Assembly (NCBI GenBank): GCA_902798585.1
Contig: CADBXF010000002.1
Coordinates: 55,465-119,464 of the forward strand
From: an uncultured Lachnospiraceae bacterium
GTDB lineage: Bacteria; Bacillota; Clostridia; Lachnospirales; Lachnospiraceae
Direction: 5' to 3'
DNA length: 64,000 nt
Positions 27,207 through 36,069 of this stretch are shown here, piece after piece (within the stretch, counting starts at the first letter, position 1; the number at the start of each line of letters is the position of its first letter). The position numbers and the translations under genes were made by a program. The notes under the pieces were generated by a model, which was given only the letters and a program-made list of their open reading frames with translations, did no database searches and had not been told where the DNA came from.

Positions 27207-28685
27207 ATGGAGAAAGAGCAGAGAAAAACATTAATCAGCGCCGTTTTGATGATTGCGGCAATCGTACTTTTGATTGCAACGAAGCATCTTAACATTTTGC
27301 TTGCGATTCTGATGATCGGACTGGTTATTTGCTTTCATGAGTTCGGACATTTTGTGATTGCCAGAGTCAACGGAGTCACGGTTAAGGAGTTTTCCATCGG
27401 TATGGGACCGAGACTTCTCAGCCGCAAGATTCGCGGGACACGCTGGTCAATCAAGCTGTTCCCTTTCGGCGGTTCATGCCTGATGCTGGGTGAGGACGAG
27501 CCGATTATGATTGACCCGGAGGCGCAGGCGGAGAATGCTTCCCCGGAAAATGAGGAAGCGCCGAAGGATGAGGCAGCCAAAGAACTTGCAGAGGAGGGTG
27601 TCTCCTTTAAGAGCAAGGGAGTATGGCAGCGAATCAGCATCGTGTTTGCCGGCCCGTTTTTCAATTTCATTCTTGCATTTCTGCTTGCATGCATCATTCT
27701 CGGGTCCATCGGTTACGACCCGGCATATGTCACCTCCGTAAGCGAAGAACTTGCAAAGGAGACAGGGCTTGCCAAGGACGACTTGATTTTGGAATACAAC
27801 GATCACACGATTCGCATCGGTCGCGACCTCGCTCTCTACGAGAATCTCGACGGCGTTCCGAAGCATGTGAAGCTTGTATATGAGCGCGACGGAAAGAAAT
27901 ACGAGACAGAGTACGATACCTTCTATCGGAGCCGTTATCTGTGCGGAATCACATACTCCATCAGCGCCAACGGCACGAGAATTCCGATGAAACTCGACGA
28001 AGTAAGCGGCCCCGCTGCGGAAGCCGGTCTGAAGCCCGGCGATATCATCACCGCTGTCAACGGGGTATCCGTGGAGACGCCTGAGGATTTCCAGGCTTAT
28101 ACGGGCGAGCATCCGTTTGACGGTTCTCCCATAACTTTTACAATTCGCAGAGGCGATAATGACAGCCTGCTGTTTAAACTTACTCCGATTCAGTCGGAAG
28201 AGCAGTTGTTGGGCTTTTCGTACAACATCAATTACCGCGAGAAGACCGGAGTACTCGGCGTGATTCGCTATGGTTTTACGGAGGTTCGCTACTGGATGAA
28301 GGCGACCGTGAAGAGCCTCGGGTACCTCCTTCAGGGCAAGGCGTCCCGCAAGGATGTCGGCGGTGCAGTGCGCGTTGTGAGTGAAGTGAGCAATGTTGTT
28401 GATACAAGCTATAAGACAGACGGGGCATTTTACGCATTCTTAAACCTCATCAACTGGGCGATTCTTCTGAGCGCGAACCTGGGCGTCATGAATCTTCTTC
28501 CGATTCCGGCGCTCGACGGCGGACGACTGTTGTTCCTGCTGATTGAAGCGGTTCGCGGCAAACCGGTCAACCCCAAGGTGGAGGGCTATGTAACGCTTGT
28601 CGGCTTTGTCCTTTTGATGCTTTTGATGGTGTTCATCCTTTATAACGATATCAGCAATGTATTCGGGATGCTTATCGGAATATAA
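27207..28685 (+). CDS. rseP: RseP/RasP-type site-2 zinc metalloprotease
   Basis: A 492-residue intramembrane protease. The zinc motif HEFGH lies at residues 44-48 in a membrane helix. A first PDZ-like region spans about 165-250, and a second PDZ contains LKPGDIITAVNGVSV. The C-terminal metal-ligand motif NLLPIPALDGGRL lies in a late helix. An acidic Glu/Ala-rich insert at about 95-135 makes it longer than the usual 350-430 residues. It cleaves membrane anti-sigma factors or signal-peptide remnants in relatives. It lies between dxr and ispG, as in many Firmicutes. Confidence 0.93.
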   Translation: MEKEQRKTLISAVLMIAAIVLLIATKHLNILLAILMIGLVICFHEFGHFVIARVNGVTVKEFSIGMGPRLLSRKIRGTRWSIKLFPFGGSCLMLGEDEPIMIDPEAQAENASPENEEAPKDEAAKELAEEGVSFKSKGVWQRISIVFAGPFFNFILAFLLACIILGSIGYDPAYVTSVSEELAKETGLAKDDLILEYNDHTIRIGRDLALYENLDGVPKHVKLVYERDGKKYETEYDTFYRSRYLCGITYSISANGTRIPMKLDEVSGPAAEAGLKPGDIITAVNGVSVETPEDFQAYTGEHPFDGSPITFTIRRGDNDSLLFKLTPIQSEEQLLGFSYNINYREKTGVLGVIRYGFTEVRYWMKATVKSLGYLLQGKASRKDVGGAVRVVSEVSNVVDTSYKTDGAFYAFLNLINWAILLSANLGVMNLLPIPALDGGRLLFLLIEAVRGKPVNPKVEGYVTLVGFVLLMLLMVFILYNDISNVFGMLIGI

Positions 28686-28705
28686 TAATTACTGCGGAGG
28701 CGGAT

Positions 28706-29770
28706 ATGAAAACGAGACAGATTCGAATCGGTGACCGTGTCATCGGCGGCGGCGCACCGATTTTGATACAATCGATGTGCAATACCAAAACCGAGGATGT
28801 TGCGGCGACGGTAGCACAAATCAACCGCCTTACGGAGCTCGGCTGCGATATTATTCGCGTGGCCGTGCCGACTCAGGAGGCTGCGGAAGCCATCCGTGAA
28901 ATCCGGCGGCAGATTCGCATTCCGCTTGTGGCCGATATCCATTTTGATTATCGGCTTGCTGTCGCTGCAATTAAGGCGGGCGCAGACAAAATCAGAATCA
29001 ATCCGGGAAATATCGGGGATCGTGACCGCGTAGCCTGTGTCGTTCGCGAGGCTTCTGCTGCGGGAATTCCGATTCGTGTCGGCGTCAACAGCGGTTCGCT
29101 GGAGAAAAATCTGATTGAGCGATACGGCGGCGTGACGGCGGAAGGGCTTGTGGAAAGCGCGCTTGACAAGGTGAAGCTTCTCGAGGAGATGAATTTCGAA
29201 AACATCGTAATCAGCATCAAATCCTCGGATGTATGTCTTTGTGTAAAGGCGCACGAGCTGATTGCGACACAGACGGACTATCCGCTTCATATCGGTATCA
29301 CAGAGGCCGGAACGGTTTGGGCAGGCAATATCAAATCCTCCGTCGGACTCGGCATTTTGCTTCACGAAGGAATCGGAGACACAATCCGTGTTTCGCTCAC
29401 GGGAAGCCCCGAGGAGGAAGTGAAGAGCGCGAAGAGAATTCTCAAGACGCTTAAACTTCGAAACGGCGGCGTTGAAGTGGTTTCGTGTCCCACCTGCGGA
29501 CGCACGAAAATCGATTTGATCGGTTTGGCTTCGCGTGTGGAGGATCTGGTTCAGGAATACGAAGATCTGGATATTAAAGTCGCCGTCATGGGATGTGTCG
29601 TGAACGGACCGGGCGAGGCGCGGGAAGCCGATTTGGGAATCGCCGGCGGCGACGGAGAGGGTTTGCTGTTCCGAAAAGGTCAGATTCTTGCGAAAATGCC
29701 GGAGAAGGATTTGCTCGGGGCTCTTGCGGTTGAACTTGCGAAGCTTCGCGCGGAACGAAACGGTATATAA
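28706..29770 (+). CDS. ispG: 4-hydroxy-3-methylbut-2-enyl diphosphate synthase (GcpE)
   Basis: A 354-residue [4Fe-4S] enzyme of the MEP pathway. The TIM-barrel part starts with IQSMCNTKTEDV. Cluster cysteines are visible in VSCPTCGR and later in VMGCVVNGPGEA. The length fits the short bacterial form. GGAGG precedes the start, and the gene follows rseP by about 20 bases. Confidence 0.96.
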   Translation: MKTRQIRIGDRVIGGGAPILIQSMCNTKTEDVAATVAQINRLTELGCDIIRVAVPTQEAAEAIREIRRQIRIPLVADIHFDYRLAVAAIKAGADKIRINPGNIGDRDRVACVVREASAAGIPIRVGVNSGSLEKNLIERYGGVTAEGLVESALDKVKLLEEMNFENIVISIKSSDVCLCVKAHELIATQTDYPLHIGITEAGTVWAGNIKSSVGLGILLHEGIGDTIRVSLTGSPEEEVKSAKRILKTLKLRNGGVEVVSCPTCGRTKIDLIGLASRVEDLVQEYEDLDIKVAVMGCVVNGPGEAREADLGIAGGDGEGLLFRKGQILAKMPEKDLLGALAVELAKLRAERNGI

Positions 29771-29845
29771 GGCGATGTGACGGGAGAACGGCCGGAAGCG
29801 TTCTTTTGCGGACGTTTCTTCCGTCATTGAAATACAGAGGATACC

Positions 29846-32800
29846 ATGAACCTTTTTGAAGTGTTTGAAGATTTAAAACCGGACGCGCGTATTGTATCGA
29901 GTGTTCGCAATCTGGATGTCGGAAAACTGACGGCCGGAGCGTCGGATACGGTGACGGTTCATGCGCAGAGCGAAGGAATGATCGACTATGATTGTCTGCG
30001 ACGGCTCGCGGAATGCATTGAGGAGCAGTATTTTTACGACTCCGGAAAACATGTGCGTCTGCGGGTCCGTTTTTCATGCATCGAGGAGGGGGATGAGGCC
30101 GAAGCTCTCTCCCTGCTTCTTTCTTTGATTTCGCAGCAGTTTGCGGCGGAGTATCAGCAGAGTTACCGCATTATTTTACATGAGGCGGATGTCATTACGC
30201 AGGACGGCAGGATTGTGTTCTCCTTGGCGGACAACGGGCTGTACCGCGCGATGGAACGCGATTTCCTGCAGGAATTCAACGCCCGGCTGCACTTCTGGAC
30301 AGAGCGCTTTACCGGCGCCATTGTGACCTATCGGGAGGCGGAGGATTTGTCCGCGACCTACGGGACGGAGCGAAGTTATACTGAGGATGAGCATATTGCG
30401 CGTGTGCTTCGAAACCGTGCGAATACCGCGGAGAAGAAAGCGACAGCCTCGAAACCGAAGGATTTGGTGAAACAGACGCGGCCGCAAATTCCGGAGGAGG
30501 AGCCGAAGAAGACCGCCTTTCGAAAGAAAATACCGACGGATCCGGATGTATTTTACGGAAAGCCGTTTGATTATTCGTATCTCACACCGCTTGCCGGACT
30601 TGAATATCCCGTGCCGGACGCTGTGATTCACGGTCAGATTTTCCATGTGGAAACCCGAGAAATCGTGAAAAAAGATGCCACCGAGGAAGATAAGAAACGC
30701 GGTACAAACACGATTGTTTCCTTTGACATCACGGACTTTGAAGATTCCATATCGGTCCGTATGTTTATTAAGACTGCGCAGTTTGAGGAGATTGCCGGAG
30801 AGCTTAAGGAAAATGCCTTCGTCTATTTGCACGGCGCGATTGAAAATGACATGTATGCCCATGAGCTGTGTGTGACCCGCGTGCTCGGAATCCGTCGCTC
30901 CGCGGACTTCCGCATCCCGAGAAAGGATGCTGCTCCGGTTAAGCGTGTGGAACTTCATTGTCATACGCAGATGAGCGATATGGACGCGGTTGTTGACACG
31001 GCGCAGCTCGTAAAGCGCGCATTTGCCTGGGGACATCCGGGAATTGCCATAACCGACCACGGCGTCGTGCAGTCCTTTGTCGATGCCGCCCATGCGATTG
31101 ATCCGAAAAAATTCGCCGACGATGAGGAGAAGACCGCGGCGTTTAAGAAATTTAAGATCATCTACGGGATGGAGGGCTATCTTGTGGATGACGAGGGCTC
31201 AAGGAAGCCGGACGGCACGCCCTTCGATCTCGATGCCGACCGCGAAGCCGTAAAGCGTCTTCCGAGTTATCATATCATTTTGCTATGCAAAAACGATGTC
31301 GGCCGCAACAATCTGTATCGTCTGGTATCCCGCTCCCACACGGACTTTTTCTTCGGCGCAAGACCGCGTATTCCGAAGAGTCTGCTGCGCTCGATGCGGG
31401 AGGGGCTGATTATCGGCTCGGCGTGCGAGGCGGGAGAGTTGTTCCGCGCCGTTTTGTTTGACAAGCCGGAAGAGGAAATCAAACGAATCAGCGATTTCTA
31501 TGATTATTATGAGATCCAGCCGCTCGGCAACAATGCCTATATGATTGACGATGAGAAGATTCCGCAGGTAACCGGATGGGATGACCTTGCGGCTCTCAAC
31601 AAAAAGATTGTCGATCTCGCAGATGCACACGGCAAAATGTGTATCGCGACATGTGATGTGCATTTCCTGAATCCGGAGGATGAGATTTACCGCCGGATTA
31701 TTATGGCAGGCAAGGGCTTTGAGGACGCGGACCGTCAGCCGCCGCTGTATTACCGGACGACCGATGAGATGCTCGACGAGTTCACCTATCTGTCGAAGGA
31801 GAAGGCGTATGAGGTTGTCGTGACGAATCCGAACCGAGTTGCATCGATGATTGAGCGTATCGACCCCGTGCGTCCCGACAAATGTCCGCCGGTCATCGAG
31901 AACTCCGATACGGAGCTTCGCGATATATGCTATACTACTGCGCGCAGCTGGTACGGGGACGACCTTCCCGAGATTGTTGAAAAACGCCTGGAAAAGGAGT
32001 TGAACTCCATCATTTCCAACGGATTTGCCGTCATGTATATCATTGCGCAGCGCCTTGTTAAGCACTCCAATGACGACGGTTATCTCGTCGGTTCGCGAGG
32101 CAGCGTGGGTTCCTCCTTCGTGGCGACGATGGCGGGAATCACCGAGGTGAATCCGCTGCCGGCACATTATTTCTGTAAGCAATGCCATTTTACGGATTTT
32201 GATTCCGACGAGGTGAAGGCATATGCGTTAAAGTCCGGTTTTGACATGCCGGACCGCGTCTGCCCGAACTGCGGAAAGCCGCTTACGAAGGACGGCCAGA
32301 ACATTCCGTTTGAGACCTTCCTCGGTTTTTACGGCAACAAGGAGCCGGATATCGACCTGAATTTCTCGAGCGAATATCAAAGCAAGGCGCATGCCTACAC
32401 TGAGGTGTTGTTCGGCAAAGGACATACCTTCCGCGCAGGTACCGTCGGCACGCTTGCGGACAAAACGGCGTACGGCTTTATCAAGAAGTACTACGAGGAA
32501 CACGGAATCTCGAAGCGCACGGCGGAGATTGAGCGCATCGTGCGCGGTTGTGTCGGCGTAAGACGCACGACAGGACAGCATCCCGGTGGAATCATCGTTC
32601 TTCCGCACGGCGAGGAGATTGACACCTTCACACCGATTCAGCATCCTGCAAACGATATGACAACCGACACGGTGACCACGCATTTTGATTACCACAAGAT
32701 TGATCACAACCTGCTGAAACTCGATATTCTCGGCCATGAAGATCCGACGATGATTCGCATGCTCGAGGATCTCACGGGAATCGATGTTAAGACGCTTCCG

Positions 32801-33811
32801 ATGGACGACCCGAAGGTCATTTCCCTGATGCAGAGTCCGGCTGCGCTCGGAATTACCCCCGAGCAGATTGACGGCTGCGAGACGGGAAGTCTGGGACTTC
32901 CGGAGCTCGGAACGAACTTCGTTATCAAGATGCTTTTGGAGACAAAGCCGCAGAGCTTTTCGGACATGATTCGAATTTCCGGACTTTCGCACGGAACGAA
33001 TGTGTGGACGAACAATACGCAGGAGCTGATTAAGGACGGAAAATGTACCCTGGCCACGGCAATCTGTACCCGTGACGATATCATGACCTATCTGATTTCG
33101 ATGGGAATTGACAACAACCACGCCTTCAATATCATGGAGAAGGTGCGCAAAGGCAAAGGGCTCACGCCGGAGTGGGAGGAGGAGATGGCCGCTCACCAGG
33201 TGCCGGACTGGTACATCTGGTCCTGCAAACAGATTCAGTACATGTTCCCGAAGGCCCATGCGTGTGCCTATGTCATGATGGCTTTCCGCGTGGCATATTT
33301 CAAACTGTACTATCCGCTGGCATACTATGCCGCCTATTTTTCGATTCGCGCGAACAACTTCGATTACAGCATCATGGCGCAGGGAAAAGAGCGCATGGAG
33401 CGTGTGATGAAGGAATATATCCGCCGAAACGAGAGCAACAAAAAGGACTACGCCCTCTCCGAGAAGGAGCAGGGACAGCTTAAGGATATGCGCCTTGTGC
33501 AGGAGATGTACGCGAGGGGCTTTGACTTTATGCCCATCGATATTTACCGCGCGAAGGCGAGCCGATTCCAGATTATCGACGGGAAAATCATGCCTTCGCT
33601 GACATCGGTATCGGGACTCGGCGGTGTCGCCGCCCAATCCATCGAGGAGGCGGCGGATGCAAACGATCCGTTTATCTCGAAAGAAGATCTGAGAAACCGC
33701 TGCCATGTCGGAAGCAGTGTAACCGATCTGCTCACCGAGGTGGGAATTCTTTCGGGAATGCAGGAGTCCAATCAGATGCGGCTTCAGGACTTTTTCGGAG
33801 AGATGATATGA
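29846..33811 (+). CDS. polC: DNA polymerase III PolC lacking the exonuclease domain
   Basis: The replicative polymerase alpha subunit of Firmicutes, 1321 residues. An OB-fold is visible near 250-345 and the PHP domain starts with VELHCHTQMSD (about 367). The zinc-binding region spans about 777-814, and the catalytic aspartates lie in PDIDLNF (D835, D837). KAHACAYVMMA and a C-terminal clamp-binding-like QMRLQDFF follow. In ordinary PolC a DEDDh proofreading domain of about 160-180 residues is inserted in the PHP domain. Here the sequence runs from IIYGMEGYLVDD (about 440-450) straight to SYHIILLCKND (about 472), with only a 20-residue linker and no FDxETTG motif. GAGGA precedes the start. The gene is intact otherwise. 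Confidence 0.94.
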   Translation: MNLFEVFEDLKPDARIVSSVRNLDVGKLTAGASDTVTVHAQSEGMIDYDCLRRLAECIEEQYFYDSGKHVRLRVRFSCIEEGDEAEALSLLLSLISQQFAAEYQQSYRIILHEADVITQDGRIVFSLADNGLYRAMERDFLQEFNARLHFWTERFTGAIVTYREAEDLSATYGTERSYTEDEHIARVLRNRANTAEKKATASKPKDLVKQTRPQIPEEEPKKTAFRKKIPTDPDVFYGKPFDYSYLTPLAGLEYPVPDAVIHGQIFHVETREIVKKDATEEDKKRGTNTIVSFDITDFEDSISVRMFIKTAQFEEIAGELKENAFVYLHGAIENDMYAHELCVTRVLGIRRSADFRIPRKDAAPVKRVELHCHTQMSDMDAVVDTAQLVKRAFAWGHPGIAITDHGVVQSFVDAAHAIDPKKFADDEEKTAAFKKFKIIYGMEGYLVDDEGSRKPDGTPFDLDADREAVKRLPSYHIILLCKNDVGRNNLYRLVSRSHTDFFFGARPRIPKSLLRSMREGLIIGSACEAGELFRAVLFDKPEEEIKRISDFYDYYEIQPLGNNAYMIDDEKIPQVTGWDDLAALNKKIVDLADAHGKMCIATCDVHFLNPEDEIYRRIIMAGKGFEDADRQPPLYYRTTDEMLDEFTYLSKEKAYEVVVTNPNRVASMIERIDPVRPDKCPPVIENSDTELRDICYTTARSWYGDDLPEIVEKRLEKELNSIISNGFAVMYIIAQRLVKHSNDDGYLVGSRGSVGSSFVATMAGITEVNPLPAHYFCKQCHFTDFDSDEVKAYALKSGFDMPDRVCPNCGKPLTKDGQNIPFETFLGFYGNKEPDIDLNFSSEYQSKAHAYTEVLFGKGHTFRAGTVGTLADKTAYGFIKKYYEEHGISKRTAEIERIVRGCVGVRRTTGQHPGGIIVLPHGEEIDTFTPIQHPANDMTTDTVTTHFDYHKIDHNLLKLDILGHEDPTMIRMLEDLTGIDVKTLPMDDPKVISLMQSPAALGITPEQIDGCETGSLGLPELGTNFVIKMLLETKPQSFSDMIRISGLSHGTNVWTNNTQELIKDGKCTLATAICTRDDIMTYLISMGIDNNHAFNIMEKVRKGKGLTPEWEEEMAAHQVPDWYIWSCKQIQYMFPKAHACAYVMMAFRVAYFKLYYPLAYYAAYFSIRANNFDYSIMAQGKERMERVMKEYIRRNESNKKDYALSEKEQGQLKDMRLVQEMYARGFDFMPIDIYRAKASRFQIIDGKIMPSLTSVSGLGGVAAQSIEEAADANDPFISKEDLRNRCHVGSSVTDLLTEVGILSGMQESNQMRLQDFFGEMI

Positions 33812-35853
33812 TAGGTGTTTTGGCGCTTTTTCAATACTTTCTGACCGGATTCGCGGTGGTTGCCGCTGTGATTCCCAGAACAATGCAGAAGAAGATTCTT
33901 ACGACGACCGGGGAGCATTCCCGCAACCCGGTCTTTTCGTTGTTCCCCGCGGTATGGATTGCGGGATTTCTTGTGAATACATGGGCTGTCTACCTCGCGG
34001 CATGGCTGTTTCGAAACACGGAGAGACCGCTTGTGTATGCGAATGCGGTTGTTATGCCGGTGCTTTCGGTGTTGTCCGTGTTCCTGATTATTCGCGCAGG
34101 GCGGCATGTCCGGTACCGCGCGCTTCTTAAATCGCTTCGTCCGACGCCGCGGGAGATGCTGTTTCTCGCGCTTTCCGTATCGTTCGCCGCGGTCATGATG
34201 ATTGCCTCGTTCCGTGTCGTAAAGGGCAATATCGTTGTCGGCGGACCCGTAATCGGGGATTTTACATTGCATCTTGCGGTGATTCGGTCGTTCTCCGTTT
34301 GGCAGAAAATCCCAGCGGAATTCCCGCTGTTTGCCGGTGCCGGCGGCATGAATTATCATTTTTTGTTTGATTTCGCTGCCGGTAACCTCGAGCTTTTGGG
34401 TCTCCGCATCGATCTGGCGTTCAATGTGCCTGCCGTATTGTCGATGGTTGCAATGTATTGTGCAATCTACGAGGTGTTTTTCCGCCTCTGCGGTCGGAAA
34501 AATGTCGCCGTACCGGTATGGCTCATGGTTACATTCCGCTCGTCCTACGGGATGATTCGGTTTCTCACGGAAAATGCGGGAGGACTTTCGAAGGCATTTT
34601 CCGAAAATGAGACCTATATCGGCGCCACGGAATACGAAAGCTGGGGGCTGTATCAGGTGAACGCACTTATGAACCAGCGGCATTTAATATTCGGGATTGC
34701 GACGGCATTCTTTATCGTATCTTTGTTTCTGCCGTACCTGATTAAAGGCACGGCGGAGAGGACGGTAATTTTCGCAAAATCCGCAGGGGCCGGGTACCGA
34801 AGGGAAGTTTTTCGGAAGCATTTCCGCATCAGCGGACGAAGCGCAATGCTGACGGCCGTTTTCTCAGGTGTTGCGCTCGGACTTGTCGGATATGTCAGCG
34901 TTCATTCGCTGATTGCGGCGCTGCTGATTCTTTTTGCTCTCGCCTGGTTTTCCGCGGAACAGCCGGCGTATATTCTTACGGCCGGAATTTCTGTCGCTAT
35001 ATTTGCCGTGAGTCATCTGGCGTTTGCCGGCGGGGCGGGGGCAGTTTCGCTTACGCACGGCTATGTGCTTGAAAACAGAGGGGTCCTCGGACTCCTGGGC
35101 TTTGCCTGGAAATGGATTTTTCTTCTGATTCCGCTTCTTGTGTATTATCTGTATCGCGCGGGAAAGGCGCAGCGCGTATTTCTTGCGGCATCGGTCCTTC
35201 TGATTGTGTTCGCTTTTTGTGTGTCCATATCGCAGTCCATGCTGCAGAATCACAAGTTTTTGCTGATTTCGCTGTATCTTCTTGAGGCGCAGGGCGCAAT
35301 CGGAATCTCGTATCTTCTCGAACCGATGAAAAGCACACGCCTCACGACACTTCGCCGCGCACTGACGGTTGTGTTGTTTGTTCCGCTCACGGCAACCGGT
35401 ATTTACGATACTTATCTTGCACTGTACAAATGTGACACCGGGCGGTCGTATCTGATTGAAAATAAGCCCGGAATTATCGCGGCGGCGGAGGAGTACGGCG
35501 CTTCGAAAGAAGAGATCTATGCCGTGCCGGGACCGGTTTGCTTCGATTTCATCGCAGGAGGCTTTTCCCAGTATCTTGCTGCTTCGGTGCTTGTGTCCGG
35601 CGCGGGATACGAGGCGGAAGAGAGAGCCCGCGTGTTGACGAAAATCAGCCTCGCACAAGACGCATTGTCGATGCGCGAGGCGGCTGCTGAAGCCGGAATA
35701 TCGTACCTCGTATTGACGAACCGCACCTTCGCGCAATACCCGGGTTTTCAAAGCGGCATCGCGGAGGATGCTTTTGTGCGGGTTTACACGAAAGAGGACG
35801 GTTCGCAGACTTACACGGTTTACGATACCGGATATCGCGCCGGAAAACAGTAG
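33808..35853 (+). CDS. Polytopic membrane protein, GT-C glycosyltransferase-like
   Basis: A 681-residue protein with roughly twelve hydrophobic helices and a soluble C-terminal part of about 150 residues. The segment GGPVIGDFTLHLAVIRSF in the first large loop carries the acidic residue expected in GT-C lipid-linked sugar transferases, and MNYHFLFDF follows. These features resemble mannosyltransferase-like or YfhO-like membrane enzymes, but no specific family is certain. The start overlaps the polC stop (ATGA), so the gene is translationally coupled to the replicase. It probably acts in the envelope. Confidence 0.6.
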   Translation: MIGVLALFQYFLTGFAVVAAVIPRTMQKKILTTTGEHSRNPVFSLFPAVWIAGFLVNTWAVYLAAWLFRNTERPLVYANAVVMPVLSVLSVFLIIRAGRHVRYRALLKSLRPTPREMLFLALSVSFAAVMMIASFRVVKGNIVVGGPVIGDFTLHLAVIRSFSVWQKIPAEFPLFAGAGGMNYHFLFDFAAGNLELLGLRIDLAFNVPAVLSMVAMYCAIYEVFFRLCGRKNVAVPVWLMVTFRSSYGMIRFLTENAGGLSKAFSENETYIGATEYESWGLYQVNALMNQRHLIFGIATAFFIVSLFLPYLIKGTAERTVIFAKSAGAGYRREVFRKHFRISGRSAMLTAVFSGVALGLVGYVSVHSLIAALLILFALAWFSAEQPAYILTAGISVAIFAVSHLAFAGGAGAVSLTHGYVLENRGVLGLLGFAWKWIFLLIPLLVYYLYRAGKAQRVFLAASVLLIVFAFCVSISQSMLQNHKFLLISLYLLEAQGAIGISYLLEPMKSTRLTTLRRALTVVLFVPLTATGIYDTYLALYKCDTGRSYLIENKPGIIAAAEEYGASKEEIYAVPGPVCFDFIAGGFSQYLAASVLVSGAGYEAEERARVLTKISLAQDALSMREAAAEAGISYLVLTNRTFAQYPGFQSGIAEDAFVRVYTKEDGSQTYTVYDTGYRAGKQ

Positions 35854-35885
35854 AAAAAATTTTTTAAAAATGTCGAAAAAAGTGC

Positions 35886-35914
35886 TTGCAATTTCCGATT
35901 TTCGTTGGTAATAT
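35886..35914 (+). promoter_or_regulatory. Promoter for tRNA-Glu
   Basis: TTGCAA at 35886-35891 and TAATAT at 35909-35914 are 17 bases apart, 16 bases before the tRNA. An A/T-rich tract directly upstream may act as an UP element. Confidence 0.72.
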
Positions 35915-35930
35915 CATGTACGCAGCATTT

Positions 35931-36002
35931 GGCTTGTTGGTCAAGGGGTCAAGACGTCGCCCTCTCACGGCGAAAACGGGGGTTCGATTCCCCCACAAGC
36001 TG
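35931..36002 (+). tRNA. tRNA-Glu (anticodon CTC)
   Basis: A cloverleaf folds by hand. The acceptor is GGCTTGT with ACAAGCT and a G1-U72 wobble. The D arm has GTC/GAC, the anticodon stem is TCGCC/GGCGA with loop CTCTCAC (anticodon 35964-35966), and the T arm is GGGGG-TTCGATT-CCCCC. CCA is not encoded. The anticodon CTC reads GAG. Confidence 0.93.
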
Positions 36003-36006
36003 CTCT

Positions 36007-36036
36007 TGGGACCGGGTTGTCGAATCCGGTCCCATT
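36007..36036 (+). terminator. Hairpin terminator after tRNA-Glu
   Basis: A stem of nine pairs plus one G-T wobble (36007-36016 with 36025-36034) is followed by a moderately T-rich ATTGTTGTT stretch. Confidence 0.65.
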
Positions 36037-36069
36037 GTTGTTATAAAGAGGATATAAGGAGGAAGCGGT

